Below the pieces are notes generated by a model that had not been told where the DNA came from, made no database searches, and saw nothing but the letters and a program-made list of their open reading frames with translations. From NCBI GenBank assembly GCA_963969365.1, contig OZ017760.1, positions 124,001 through 188,000 on the forward strand: DNA of 64,000 nt, given 5' to 3'. The translations under genes were made by a program, and so were the position numbers. Of the stretch, positions 1 to 12,400 are shown in pieces (positions within the stretch are counted from its first letter, which is position 1; each line of letters opens with the position of its first letter). Origin of the DNA: Asterochloris sp. CNOR1. Its lineage: Eukaryota > Chlorophyta > Trebouxiophyceae > Trebouxiales > Trebouxiaceae.

Positions 1-2883
1 ACTGGGACAAACATGGCTGAGCCATGATAATCAGGGTCCCACTGCATGTTATCTGCAGAGGCAGAAGGTTCTCAGCAGGGGAGCATCATGGCAGCTGATA
101 CGCAGATGCAACGGGTCGGTACAACATGAAACAGCTACCTGTTGCCTTTCTGAGGCAGCTGTGAGAAGTACAAAGCAGAGACTGCGTAAGTGCACCAAAG
201 CAGGCTGCTTGGCAGGCCCAAGGTGGCAGCAGGAGACTGTGCTGCTGTCTGCCACAGCCCTGGGCTGACAGGCCCAGGCAGCAGCAGCCCCTGGAATGCT
301 GAGACAGCCTGAGACACAGCTACATGCAGGGCAAAGCGCAAGTGAGTTGTGCCACAGAAGTCTGAGCACAGCTGACGCAAGAACCTCCCACCCAGCTCTC
401 ACCTTTGGCAAGCTGCCAGGAGGCAGGCCCAATGAGGCATGCACTGCTGCTGCGCAGGAGAAGCAGGCAGGACTGCAGCTGCAATAACACATTCTGACTG
501 AACAAGAATTTGGCTACCAAAAGGTGGCACATGCCTTGCATGATGATGGGCCAGCACCAAGCCTGTGCGCACAGCTGTGCTGCCGCTTCTCTTCCCAGCT
601 TTGTCCGAGATGTAGGCCAGGGCCTGTGGTGCACAACACCAATGCTGAACCCAGCTCTATGCAGCACCCAGATCTGTGCCCACCTCTGTACAGGATATGA
701 GCCACCTGGACGAGCCAGATGCCCTGCATGATGATGAGCATGGGCCGCGCGGCTGCCAGAAGGAAACTGTTGGGGCGGCATGTCTCCCCCACGATGACGA
801 CAAAGGTGCACAAGATTGTGATGACCAGCAGGGTGTGCACCCTCACATCCAGCTGGGCCCCCTGCAGGCACGACACCAGGAGAGCGGTAGCTCCTGTACA
901 GGGCGTCAAGGGGTGGCATGGCACCTGGTTGTGCCTGATCTGTCTGGCAGGCTAGATGCGGGTGAAAGCCACTGCTATGGTCTGCAGAGCGGCAGGCAGC
1001 AAATGAGACAGAGGTGACAAGCGCAAGGATGACAGGAAGTGTGACCGACCTCTGACCGGTGCGCCTGCAGCAGGCAGGCAACTCACACGGATCTGACGCA
1101 TTTGCAGCCTTGCGCATGCAGGCTGCCTGAGCTGCCACCTCTGCAGGCGCGGCCAGGTCAGTCGTGGATGCTCAGCGCTGCCAACAACGTCATGCAGCAA
1201 TCAAACAGTGCTGTCTGCCGCATATTGTAACGCTCTACACGTACAGGCGACCAGCCGCGGGTGAAGACAGCGGCATTGCACACCAGGGTCAGAACCTACC
1301 TGGAGGTGGAAGGCAAAGAGGAGCCCCTCTACGAGCACAGCCATGCTAAGGGATGCCTGCAACACATGCGACACTTCTTAGGTCACCTGCCATCTAGGAT
1401 CAGCAGCAACCTTGCAGGTAGAGCATTTGACCACAGGCAGGTATGTAAATGTATAGTTGCGAACAGGCTGCATAGACAGGTGCTTTCACTGCGTAACGAT
1501 GGCACAACAGCAGGCTCACATGCATGACACCTGGCAGCGCTGCACAACGTAGCATGAAGGCTGCAGCAGCAGCACAGCCTCTGCACGCACTGCATCCCCT
1601 CATTTACTCACATGCTCAATGCCGTGGGGCATATGGGCACAGCTCCACTCAGCAGCTACATCAATCCACACAGCTCCCTGAACTCACGTGGTCAATGCCG
1701 CTGGGCATGTCAGCATAGTGGCACAGCAGGTCCACAATGCCTGACAGCAGAAAGGCTAGGTACATGGCCGAGTGCTGCCAGTCCACGAGGTCGTGCTCCA
1801 CAAAACGCCCATCCTCCCCATACAGGCGGCTGCATGTAAGGAGGGGCAGGGCTAGACGCGCCTTGTGCACTGGCAAAGTTGAGTGTTGTCAAATGCCAGA
1901 AGCGCCTACTGACACTCCACAGGCCCCACACAGGCGGCACCGCAATGCAGCAGGGCCAGCCACCTCAGTGGCAAAGCTGTCCAGGCGCGGGCTGCTACAG
2001 GGCACAGCAAGGCATCAAACACCAGGTCACCCTTCAGTTCTGTTGCAACCTGGGCCCTGCACCTCATGCGCACCTATGAGATCCTTTTTCTTTCCTTCAT
2101 ATAATCTGCAGAGAGACTCAGGTTTCACTGTGACCAGTGGTGCGCCCTGAGGAGCCGCACCTCATTTTGAGGTACGGCTCGCCGCTCCAGAGCTCAAATG
2201 TGATGCCAATGAATGTGAGACAGATCTTCAGCCACGGCTCCAGCATGCGTGCCCGGGCACAAGGGAACTCGTGCCATGCTCTGGAGGTGAACGGCGCCCT
2301 GGCAGTTGCCTGCAAACAGAGGAGCAGAGTTAGTGTAGTGCACTATGTTTGGCCTAGTACGGCGCTGCCCAGGCATGAGCTGGCCGTTACAGGGTGGCCA
2401 GCGCCAGTGAGAAGCTGGCCCATCTGCAGCATCAGACACAACTAGCCTGCTTGATTAAAGCCACTCGGCCTGTGTGGAATGCTGCTTCAGACACCTTCTA
2501 CCTGTCCACTCAAGTCTGCACGCAAGGGCAGCATGTCTCAATACCTTGAGCAATCAGCAGCACCCCTCAGGAGTCTGCCTAGCATGCTGGCAGCGTGTGC
2601 ACAGCATCCCCAGGCTGTCTATCACCGCAGGTACCCTGGCAGCAAGGTGGCTTCAGTAGCGAACCTTCAGGTATCGCCAGAACACCATCCCCAGCCAGTA
2701 GCTGCCCCAGGTCAGGAAGAAGGCCCCTGGGAGGACATGCCCCAGGAAGTCGCCGTGTGTGGGGTGCCGGATGGTGCCGGGCGGCGAGGCCACTGCTGCC
2801 TCTGCTGTGCCGTGGTCCATGTGATCCATGTGGGTCTGTGGGCTGAAGGTGTCTACATTGAGCAGCACTGGACATTGCTTCAT
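1..2883 (-). CDS. TMEM45/DUF716-family multi-pass membrane protein (3' end off window)
   Basis: Six exons can be read on the minus strand: 2883-2665, 2309-2161, 1829-1688, 1356-1300, 861-684 and 52-1 (cut by the window edge). They join in phase. Exon 1 holds GHVLPGAFFLTWGSYW, the N-terminal signature of the TMEM45/DUF716 family. Exon 3 gives DWQHSAMYLAFLLSGIVDLL, exon 4 gives EGLLFAFHLQ, and exon 5 gives a membrane segment followed by RPMLIIMQGIWLVQVAHILY, in the order seen in human TMEM45A and plant DUF716 proteins. The last visible exon starts with the WDPDYHG-like loop that precedes the final membrane helix. About six hydrophobic segments are expected. The family's biochemical role is not settled. 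The ATG at 2883 is the first Met of the open frame but the true start could differ. Donor GTTCGC after exon 1 is weak. Family assignment is confident; exon edges less so. Confidence 0.82.
526..560 (-). repeat. Decayed copy of TMEM45 exon 5 end, inside the last visible intron
   Basis: On the minus strand this reads WPIIMQGMC, an obvious degenerate copy of RPMLIIMQGIW from the functional exon at 684-861. It lies in the downstream intron (53-683), which otherwise holds nothing I can recognise. Confidence 0.6.
1612..1655 (-). repeat. Decayed copy of TMEM45 exon 3 end plus donor
   Basis: The minus strand repeats the end of exon 3 (ATGCCC-CGGCATTGA-CA-GTGAG at 1681-1705) as ATGCCCCACGGCATTGAGCA followed by GTGAG, about 70 bp downstream in the transcript. 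The reading frame is not conserved, so this looks like a duplicated exon/intron junction rather than a second exon. Confidence 0.55.
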
Positions 2884-3446
2884 GTGCAGGTGCGCCGACC
2901 AGTGGGTTGCCTGGAGCTACAGCCTGCTGCATGTTGCTCTTGAATGTGCTGCCGGCTACAGTGCAGAGGAGGCACCAGCAGGCTGTTTGGCGATGAGAAG
3001 GTCTTACCTGTCCACTCAGGGCTTCCCAGAAGGACCACCAAGCGGGCGGGAGCGGCTCACCCAGCAAAGAACAGTTATGTCATTGAAGATGAGACAGGAA
3101 GCACCCTTCCTGGTGCTTTGGGTCAGCTGCAGCTAACAGATCTGCACAGGATCTGGCTGTGATTAGCTCAATTGAGAAAGCTTGTCAAAGTGCAGATTCC
3201 AGAAGAGGAGCTCAGCGCTCAGCACGACGTTCTGCACTGATGTGTGCAGAGCAGTACAGACTGGGCCATGCTCACTCCTGCACAAAGAATGGCAGCAAAG
3301 CAAAGTCCACAATGCCATCTGCTGCTGCAGGCCTTCTTTCTGCTGCACCTGAAGTCTGCTGCATTGACGGCCTAGGTGCAGATTGTTGCTCTGCCAAACA
3401 GATCGTGTGACAGCAGTGGTTGCAAACTAAGCAATCACCTGCCAGA
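2884..3446. promoter_or_regulatory. Divergent intergenic region between TMEM45-like gene and NEMF
   Basis: About 560 bp separate the first ATG of the minus-strand TMEM45-like gene from the first ATG of the plus-strand NEMF gene. Both promoters and 5' UTRs must lie here. I see no convincing TATA box or other named element. Confidence 0.4.
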
Positions 3447-6400
3447 ATGGTGAAGCAGCGCATGGGGTCTGCTGATGTGGCAGGGGAGTGCGCATGCCTG
3501 CGTAAACAGCTGCTGGGGCTGCGCGTGGCTAATCTCTATGATCTGAACCCCAAGGTGCGGCATGCATGGCCAGAATACGCAATGCATGGCCCCAGCAGAC
3601 GTGTGGCCGCCCAACAGAGCACTGGCTGAGTGGCATCGCTGAAGTATGCACATCTGCCATCGACCAAACAGCTTACTGCAGAATTGGCTGCCTGCCCGCA
3701 GACGTACATGCTGAAGCTGAGCAAGAGTGGCGAGGAGGGTGAGAAGGTGTTCCTCGTGTTGGAGTCGGGCACTCGATTCCACACCACTCAGGTGAAAACA
3801 TCGGGAGGCTGACAGTGGGAGACTCACAAGAGCTGCATCTGCTCGCTCGGTCTGAATACCTGCACTAGATTGCTGGAATGCTGACCCAGTCAGGGCTGGC
3901 ATGCGACTTGCCAATCGGGCAAGCTGCTGCTGGTGGCACCTCTCCTGGTGTTGGAATCGAGCGCTTGGACTCACACCCCAAGAGCTGCACCTGCAGTGTC
4001 ATGCTCGAGCTCCCGCCTAAGCCTCTGCTGAGTGCACCAGCAGGGGGCAGCAGTCACATGAGTGCCAAACTCTGCCCCCCTGCCTGCCTGCAGTACCAGA
4101 AGGAAAAGAGCAACACCCCCAGCAACTTCACGCTCAAGCTGCGCAAGCACCTGCGCGCCCGCCGCCTGGAGGACGTCAGGCAGCTGGGGGTGGACCGCAT
4201 CGTGGACTTTCAGTTTGGGAGCGGGGAGGCGGCCTATCACCTGATTCTGGAGCTGTACTCACAGGTGACGGTTGTTTTGCATCGTGGACTGTCAGAGTGG
4301 GGGTCTGTGTGGCTGTGGGCGGTGGGCAGGTGCTTTTGGCAAGGGAGCTGCACTATAGTGTTACCTGTGGAGAGGCCGCAGGCTACAATCATCCTTCACC
4401 AGCAGTATAGGCTTCCCAGAGGTCCGGTGCTGAGTGGGAGCAAATGTCTTCCCGCTCAGTGGGAATGCAGTCTGCACATCAAGCCACAGCTCCACTGCAC
4501 CACGTCAGGCCAGCCATTCTGTGTTGCCTTGAGCCTCCTCTTGGCAATGCGTGTTGGTGAGTGTGAGCCTCACTGAACTTGAATGCCAGGGCCTGAGCAC
4601 CTGCAGGAATGAGCTCACAAGGGCCTCCACTGCCCCCAAAGGCCTGCAGAAAATTGTTGTCAAAAGATGCCAGCTAAAGGATGCTGACACCTCTATGACC
4701 TGCACAGCAAATGGCTTGCACACCTGCAACTGTCACACCTGCAGTCGTGCCTACAGGGAATTCTCCATCCTGAGAGACGCCATCTGCAAAGCGCGCACCC
4801 CTTCTTTGGAGGCTCAGCAGTGGCACCGCATTCGACATGCCTTCCACTGATGTCTGCAGATGACACAGCCCTCAATGCCTGCAGTGACATGTCATCCTGG
4901 CGACTGCCAGCTGTGAGGTGCTCACACTCTTTGGGAAGACATAACAATGACACTGCGGGAGCCACATCTGCCATTGCTGCCAGCGCAACACTGTCACCCT
5001 GGCCACTTTCAGTTGCAAAGCGCTCACCCTCCATTGGAGGCAGAGCTGTTGAACACCTCAGGATGAGTCTTCGCCCGATGCCTGTTGGGAAAGGTCATTC
5101 TAACACACGCAAGCCATGGTGCATTGCCCACACAGGAAAACTGCTGCAGGACTCACGCCTGCCTCAACACCTGCAGGGAACATCATTTTGATGGACGCAA
5201 GCCACAAGGAGCTTGCCCTCCTGGGCAGCCACAGCAAGAACACTGCACGGCTCATGCCTGCATCACTGCCTGCAGGTAAGATTATTCTGACGGACGCAAG
5301 CCACGAGGTGCTTGCCCTCCTGCGCAGCCACAGCAAGAACGCTGTACAGATCACATCTGCATCAACGTCTGCAGGGAAACGTCATTCTGACGGACGCAAG
5401 CTACAAGGTGCTCACCCTCCTGCGCAGCCACAGGGATGACGCCAAAGGGTTTGCCATCATGGCGCGCCACCCCTACCCCATCCACACCATCCGCCAGCGC
5501 CAGGCAGTGACCGAGGAGCAGCTGGAGGCTGCCCTGAGCAGCGCGGATGAGAAGCAGACGCTGAGAGGTCCGCGCGCACCTGAGCAGGCAACGTGTGACC
5601 GGGGCCTGGGGCTTGGGCCTGCCCTGTCTGCAGATGCTCTCTGCCCTGCGGCCTGAGTATGGCAAATGACTGCCTCCTGGCCTTCTAGCCATCAGCTGTT
5701 CCTGCCTGCAGGTGTTCTCAGCAGCACTCTGCCCTGCAGTCTTGATGTGGCGCATCACTGGCTCCTTGCCTTCCAAACAGCTGGCCCCTGCCTGCAGGCG
5801 CTCTCAGCAGCACTATGTCTTTGGCTGCACCACGGCTGTCACTGCCTCCTTGCCTCCCACCGGCTGGCCCCCGCCTGCAGGTGCCCTCAGCAGCGCTCTG
5901 CCCTATGGCCCCGCCGTGGCGGACCACTGCCTCCTGATTGCGGGCCTGCCCCCGCTGCAGAAGGTCCAAGGGCAGCCTCTGAGCAGCAGCCAGAAGGCTG
6001 CCCTGCAGGAGGCCCTGCGGGACTGGGAGCTGTGGCTTGACAGGTGCGAGCCATAGGGCCTGTGCCCTGAACCCTGAACCCTAAAGTAATGTTGAATTGC
6101 CTCAGGTGGAGCCTGTGGAGTCTGTGGTCCGTTTTGGGGGAAAAGGTGGGGGGGGGGGGGGGGGGGGGGGCGCAGGCGGGGGGGTGGGGGGGGTTTGGGT
6201 GAGGGGTGGTGCGGGGGATGCTGCAAGGTGTGCAGCTGTCGCTGGACAGGCATGAGCTGCAACAGCATGTGGCAGTCCAACGCAGAGGTGCCACATCAGG
6301 ATAGCTGGGGCTTCTCAAGGATTGCATGCAGGCTGTCTGTGTCACGCGAGGACTCCGCCGCAGTGGGTACTGCAAGGAGTGCAGCTGTGGTCAGGTGCAT

Positions 6401-9400
6401 CCAGCACAATGCAACGAAAAGGTGTTGTCCCTGGACACAGAAGAGTTGACGGCAGCCAGTGCTGATTTGGGCTGCCCCAAGCCAATGGGAAGCCATCGAG
6501 TCACCGCTTACTGCCTCCTTTGCCTGCTGCAGGTGTGAACAAGAGGCAGTCCCAGGCTTCATCACCTACCGCATGGCAGGTGGGTTCAGGGGCTGCAGTG
6601 CCTATCTCTCACCAAGCTCCAAACTGGTCTCCCGGCAGATGCACTTACAGGAAGTCTCAACCTGAAGGGTCCTGTGGGCAGCACATGGCCACGCAAGAAG
6701 GCTGCTGACATCAGCAGCATGCGACTGACAATGTTGTATGTAGCTTGATAACTCCTGCCACCATACACAGCAGCTTGATGGCAAGTGGCAATGCATGACT
6801 GCCCACTTGGCGCTGCCAGGACCAGTGTTGGGATCTCTGTGAACCAAGCTGGCTGTATGCTGTGGTGACAAAATCCACTGCCAAGCTTCTGTTGAGGCTC
6901 CTGGGGCTGCAATCTGGCCGTGCTGGGTAGGCATGTGCAGCGAACAGCACGAGGAGTCACTCAGAATGGCCTTACGGCTTGAATGCGCCCCATGCCGTGC
7001 AGGTGACGTGAAGAAGTCACGCAAGCAGCTGGCCAGGGAGGCTGAGGCTGGGCCTGCAGCCAAGGGCTCAGTTGTGCCAGTGCCTGCCCCAGATTCCCAT
7101 GCACTTGAGACACACTCGCAGCCGGCAGCAGCTGCAAACAGTGGAGGGTCTCCCATGGCGCAGCACGCCGGTGGGTGCAATCTTACTTGGAAGCCCACTA
7201 TTGCTCTGAGATGTGCTGGATGCCCTTTGACTGTCGTATGCACAGCAGCTGAGCTCTCTCCACAGGCACAGCTCCAGGCTGCCCTGCCTGGGGGCCCCCT
7301 TGAATCTAATGTCCTGTGTGCATCGCGGCCACTCTTGCCAACTGCATTGTGCTGCAGACGACAGTGGCGTGCCTCAGTGGCTCGCTCACCACATGCCCTG
7401 TGTGCCATGCTGCAGATGGCAGCGCAGCGCCTGCTGCTGACGCCAAGCCCCAGGACGCTCTACCTGAGGGGGCCTCGTATGAGGAGTACGACCCCCTGCT
7501 GCTCAAGCAGAATGAGGGGCTGGGCTACCTGGAGTTCCCCATGTATGATGCAGCACTGGACGAGTTCTTTGCCAAGGTGCGACTCTGTTTCCGCTGGATG
7601 CTGGGCGTATACTGTGCTAAAGCACTACCTGTCATGCTGTTGTGCACACAAGTGCTGGGCGTGTCCTTGGCCAGGGGGATGATGTTGCACAGCACTCTCT
7701 GCGGCTCTCTGTGCTGTTGTCCACTCGTCTGAGCACTGGTCAGCTTGTTCTGAAGGTCAGCATCGCTTCGTCTGCCTGTATCTTATGTGTGTTGCAAGCT
7801 GGCTGCCGGGAAGATGATAATCTGGTTAGTATGCTCTGCCACAATGCTGCAGATCGAGGGGCAGCAGGCCGCCAGCCGCCAGGCACAACAGGAGAAGGCA
7901 GCCCTGTCCAAGCTGGAGAAACTGCAGCTGGATCAGGGGCGGCGGGCTGAGGACTTGGAACAGAATGCAGCTGAGGCTGAGGAGAAGGTGGGAGTGACCT
8001 GCTGGCATATGGCAGGACCTGAGACAGGTAGCGGGCTCTTGGTGGCACAGGGTGTTCCAAACCTCTGAGCCAACCTGCAGCAAACACACAGGGGAACGTG
8101 AGGAAAGTCAGGTCAGGCCGCCCGGTCTTCAAGCCGCCAGGGTGCAATCTGATCAATTCTGCATGGTCATGGTAGGCAGTCTGTAGGCCAGGCCTCAAGG
8201 AGGACATGAGGTGGAGGCTCAGCTTTGCTGATCACTGTCTCAGGATGGTGTCTGCATGAACAGACCCGGTGCAAAGCAAGAAGCGGTTTCAGCTATCCCA
8301 ATTCCACGCGCAAGGTGCCTACAATCTAAGGCGACGCAAAGTGCTACAGCGTGTGGGGCTTTGCCTGTGCAGGCAGCAGTACTGCGGGCATTGGCTGATA
8401 CCTGCAGCCGTGAATGCAATGATGAGTTCCTGCACCAGCCAGAATTGCAGCATCTGGGGCTGAGGCCTGCGCCTTTGCAGTCTGCAATGTTAAAGCGTAA
8501 CCTGGGGGCGGCTGAAACAATCTCATCAATGCTGTGTGCAGGCTTGAGGCTGGTGCCTGCACAGTAGCTGAGGGTGGTAGTGCATGCCGATGCAGGCAGC
8601 AGCGCTGTACCACCTGCCTGCAGGGGATGCAGGTTGCTGCCCCACAACCCATTGTGACATCAGCTTGTGTGCCTGTGCAGGCTGCCATGCTGGAGTACAA
8701 CCTGGAGGCAGCTGATGCGGCCATCCAGGCTGTACGCGAGGCTCTGGCCTCAGGCCTGGACTGGCGGGAGCTGGGCCAGATGATCAAGGCTGAGCGCCGG
8801 GCCGGGAACCCTGTGGCTGGCCTCATCGAGTCTCTGCAGGTGAGCTGAGCCAGCAACCAATCTAATGGACTGGTGGAGTAGACGCCTGTGCAGCAGCAAG
8901 CAGACAGCTGCGTGGCTGTGCTGCGTGAGGGAGCTACCACTGCCTGCATTTCCAAAGCACTGCTGAGCGCCAGGCCAGCAACCCTGTGGCTAGCCTCATC
9001 GAGTCTCTGCAGGTGAGCTGAGCCAGCAACCAGTCCAAAAATTTGGTTGAGTAAATGCTGGTGCAGCCAGCTGCTTGGCTGTGCTGTGTGAGGGGGTTAC
9101 CACTTCTTATATCCCCTCAGCATGGTTGAGGCAGGGCACTGGGCAGACAGCTGGCAGCTAGCAAGTCTCATGTAGCCTGCACAGGTGTGACTGTCCTCAG
9201 CACACCACTTTGACAGTCCATCTGCCGTACCCGTATAGCTGGCGTGCCAAGGGCTGGCTGCACAGGACCTCAAGCAGCAGCACAACCTGATTGTGGCAGG
9301 CCTCGTCCACTCCTGTCAAGTGCTGTGTCCTGGCAGCTGGGCCTCACACTTGGCAGCTGGGCAGACCTGGACTGCTTACAAGTCTGCTTAGCAGGCTGCA

Positions 9401-12400
9401 GGTTGTAAGGACGCACCCTTCCCTGTCAAACAAGTTGAAAGAGAGAGTAACCAGGTCCTGTAACTTGAAGCACACAGGCTTCAAGTACTGCTGAGCCACC
9501 TGCAGAGGATTTGTCATTTTCAGCCTGCAGCTGGGGGACAAAGCATCACACTGCGGCAAAGCACGTCTGCAATGTGTGGCATCTGTTTGAACTTGATGCA
9601 AACCTGCAACTGCTTTTTCTCCTGCTGCCCATGTTCCACAGATACCACCTGTGTGTAACTGCAGCTGGAGCGCAACAGCATCACGCTGCTGCTGGCCAAC
9701 TACTACGATGACCAGGAGGGCGATGATGATGAGGCAGCTCTCACGCGGCCAGCCACCAAGGTCAGCAGGCTTCTGTAAAAGTCGGCTTTTTGCCCTCAGC
9801 AAGCATCCTGCCAGATTGCTTACCTTCTCAGCTATTCATGGACAGCCACTCCTAGTGGCTGCACAGCTTTTCAGGTGGCCAGCCACCAAGCTAGGTGCAA
9901 TGCTGCCACCTGCAGCTGCACAGACCCTCAAGCATCCAGCCACCATTATGTATGCAAGGGGAGTGCACCTATTGGTGATCTAAACACGCTCCGAACCTCA
10001 CAGGGCAGCGGGCAATATGGGTGACAAGCGAGTCAAGCTTAATCATGACGTTGTGCCTACAACGCTTCAGCCACTCAGCACAAAATTTTCTCAAGACCCT
10101 GGCAACTTTGATTTCATCTTCATTGGGATGATGTCTGTGCTACAATGCCATCGTGCACACTTCTTTCAATCAGCTTCCATGTGCAGGTGGAGGTTGACCT
10201 GGATCACAACGCCTACGCAAATGCCCGCCTGCATTATGGCAAGCGCAAGCAGCACCTAATCAAACAGCAGAAGACTCTAGACGCCAATGAAAAGGCGTTC
10301 CAGGTGGGGCATGCTGGTGTAAAGGTGTGGCATCAATCTGTAGATTAGCCAAGCCTGAGCGTACGCACTGCCTATTGGGGACGGGCAGCCATCTTGGCAC
10401 CTGACCGAGGGTTAGCTGGTCCAAGAGTGCTGCAGGCTGCAAAGCAGAAGGATCTGCGGCCAGACCTTGGTGCATGCCAATGTGTGGCTGTGTCCTAAAT
10501 CCTTGAGACCAATGCCCCACTGAAATTTTGTATCTGAGTGGGTTTGTGTCTGTAGCAGGGGCAGAGAACAGGCGCAGGCACAGCTGGGCCTAGTCTGACG
10601 TGAGCTGGGGTCTGCCTGTATGCAGCAAACAGAGACCTGCTCACCTGTAATTGAGAATCATCTTTTGCCTGCTGCACATGTGTCACTCTGTGTATGCTGC
10701 ACGCTGCAGGGAACAAGGCTCGGGCCATTGGAGCCAGCTGGAGAATTGCTGCGTGCAATAGCAGCCTGCTACTTTCAGATTGACGTTCATCTCTTGCCTG
10801 CTGCATGCTGGAGTTACCCTAGCCTGTTCATCCCACATTGACGACCTTTTCTTGCCTGCTGCATTTTCAAGTCACCCTGAGCTGGCTGCAGGCCACAGGA
10901 ACAAGGCTGCGGATATCAAAGCCTGCTGGGAAATTTACTGCATGCATCACCACTTTGCTCACCTCAAAGCGACAATCATGCTTTTACCTGCTACACCTCA
11001 GTCACCCTGTGCTTGCTGCAGGCTGCAGAGAAGAAGGCTCAGGCGCAGCTGAGCCAGGTGCGCACCGCAACAGCAGCCCAGCACCTGCGCAAGTCCCACT
11101 GGTTTGAGAAGTTCAACTGGTTTGTGACCAGCGAGAATTACCTGGTCATCAGTGGGAGGGATGCCCAGCAGAATGAGCTGGTGGTGAAACGCTACATGAG
11201 GTGTGCTGCCTGTGTCTCAGGTGCACTGCTCTACCCCTGTTAAGTGAACAGGCAGTGCCCCGGTTGCTGCTGTTGGTGAGACAGCAGGATGCCAGCTTGG
11301 CGGGAAAGGACTCCTTGCAGTGGCAGCCGTAAAAGCAGTCATTGCCATCTACCTGAGGTGGGTAGTTTTCCCACAAGCTGCTACTGTCCCGGAGGTAATA
11401 TGCTGCAAATTCTGGCTCTGCACTTTTGAGCAAGGAGTTCAGAGACGGTACTGGAGTAATTGGTGGTGACATCAGCACAACTTTTCTGTGGGTCGTGCCC
11501 CTACAGCAGGCCAACAGGCATGGGAGGCAGCTGCTGTAGTAAGCTGCTTAGCAGCCTGCCAGATACGTTGCATGTGCCGGGGGGCAGTACTCTGCAGCGG
11601 CAACTAGGGCGGCTCAGCAATGCCCCAGGCTGCTGCAGTGTGGGGCAAATTGCTTCCCCACATGATTCTGCAGGAAGGGGGACCTTTATGTACACGCAGA
11701 TCTTCACGGAGCAGCGTCTACCATTATCAAGAATAGTGATGCCAGCAAGCCAGTGCCCCCACTGAGCATCCAGCAGGCATGTGTCATTCGTTCTTGTTCT
11801 GTTGCCTCGCACAAGCTGCAACAGATGAGGGCAGTGGATTCATTGGGAGGCTGTTCTGCATCTGGGTCGCCAGGCCATGCATGGGTTCAAACATGCAACC
11901 ATGCTTACTTGATGGGACGATTGAGCATTGACATCTGCAGCATGAGACTCCCGGTGCAGGGGTAGCTGAATTTCTGCTGTTTGTGCAGCATGTGTGCTAC
12001 CATCAGCCTGCCTCTTAGGGAGAGGGCAGAGCAGCAGTCAGCCCTGCCTGCTTTTCTTGAGCCCGCTTGATCTTCGGCTGCCAGGAATTAAAGTTTGCCT
12101 CCACAAGCACTGCCTACAATTGCCAGGAGAGAGCACCTGTGTCACCTGCTCTCCTTTGGGCCATCACGTCGGCAGTCAAGCCAGTGTTTGTTTCTTTGCA
12201 GGCAGGAGCTGCCTGTGTCTGCCGTAGTGCAGCCTGGGACGCCAAAGTTGTAACATCAGCCTGGTGGGTCTATGATCATCAGGTGAGTTTTGTGGCTGGG
12301 CGCACAAGATGACTGTATGTGCCACCCTCCCTGGCTACCATCCAGTAGGCAGTGCAGGGTCTGGTGGATGTGAGAGCCCAGCCATGCAGGGTTTTGAGTG

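Noticed and set aside
320-1138. 272-codon minus-strand open frame
   Set aside because: It runs through introns and one exon of the TMEM45-like gene in a different frame; the exon at 684-861 in its own frame matches the family.
5177-5374. Reading the exon 4 copies in NEMF as real cassette or mutually exclusive exons
   Set aside because: The copies lack consistent donors, many are out of frame or interrupted, and including them would break a highly conserved protein region. RNA data could still show rare use.
5887-6375. Proline-rich minus-strand open frames
   Set aside because: They are produced by the poly-G tract in the NEMF intron and overlap NEMF exon 5 on the other strand.
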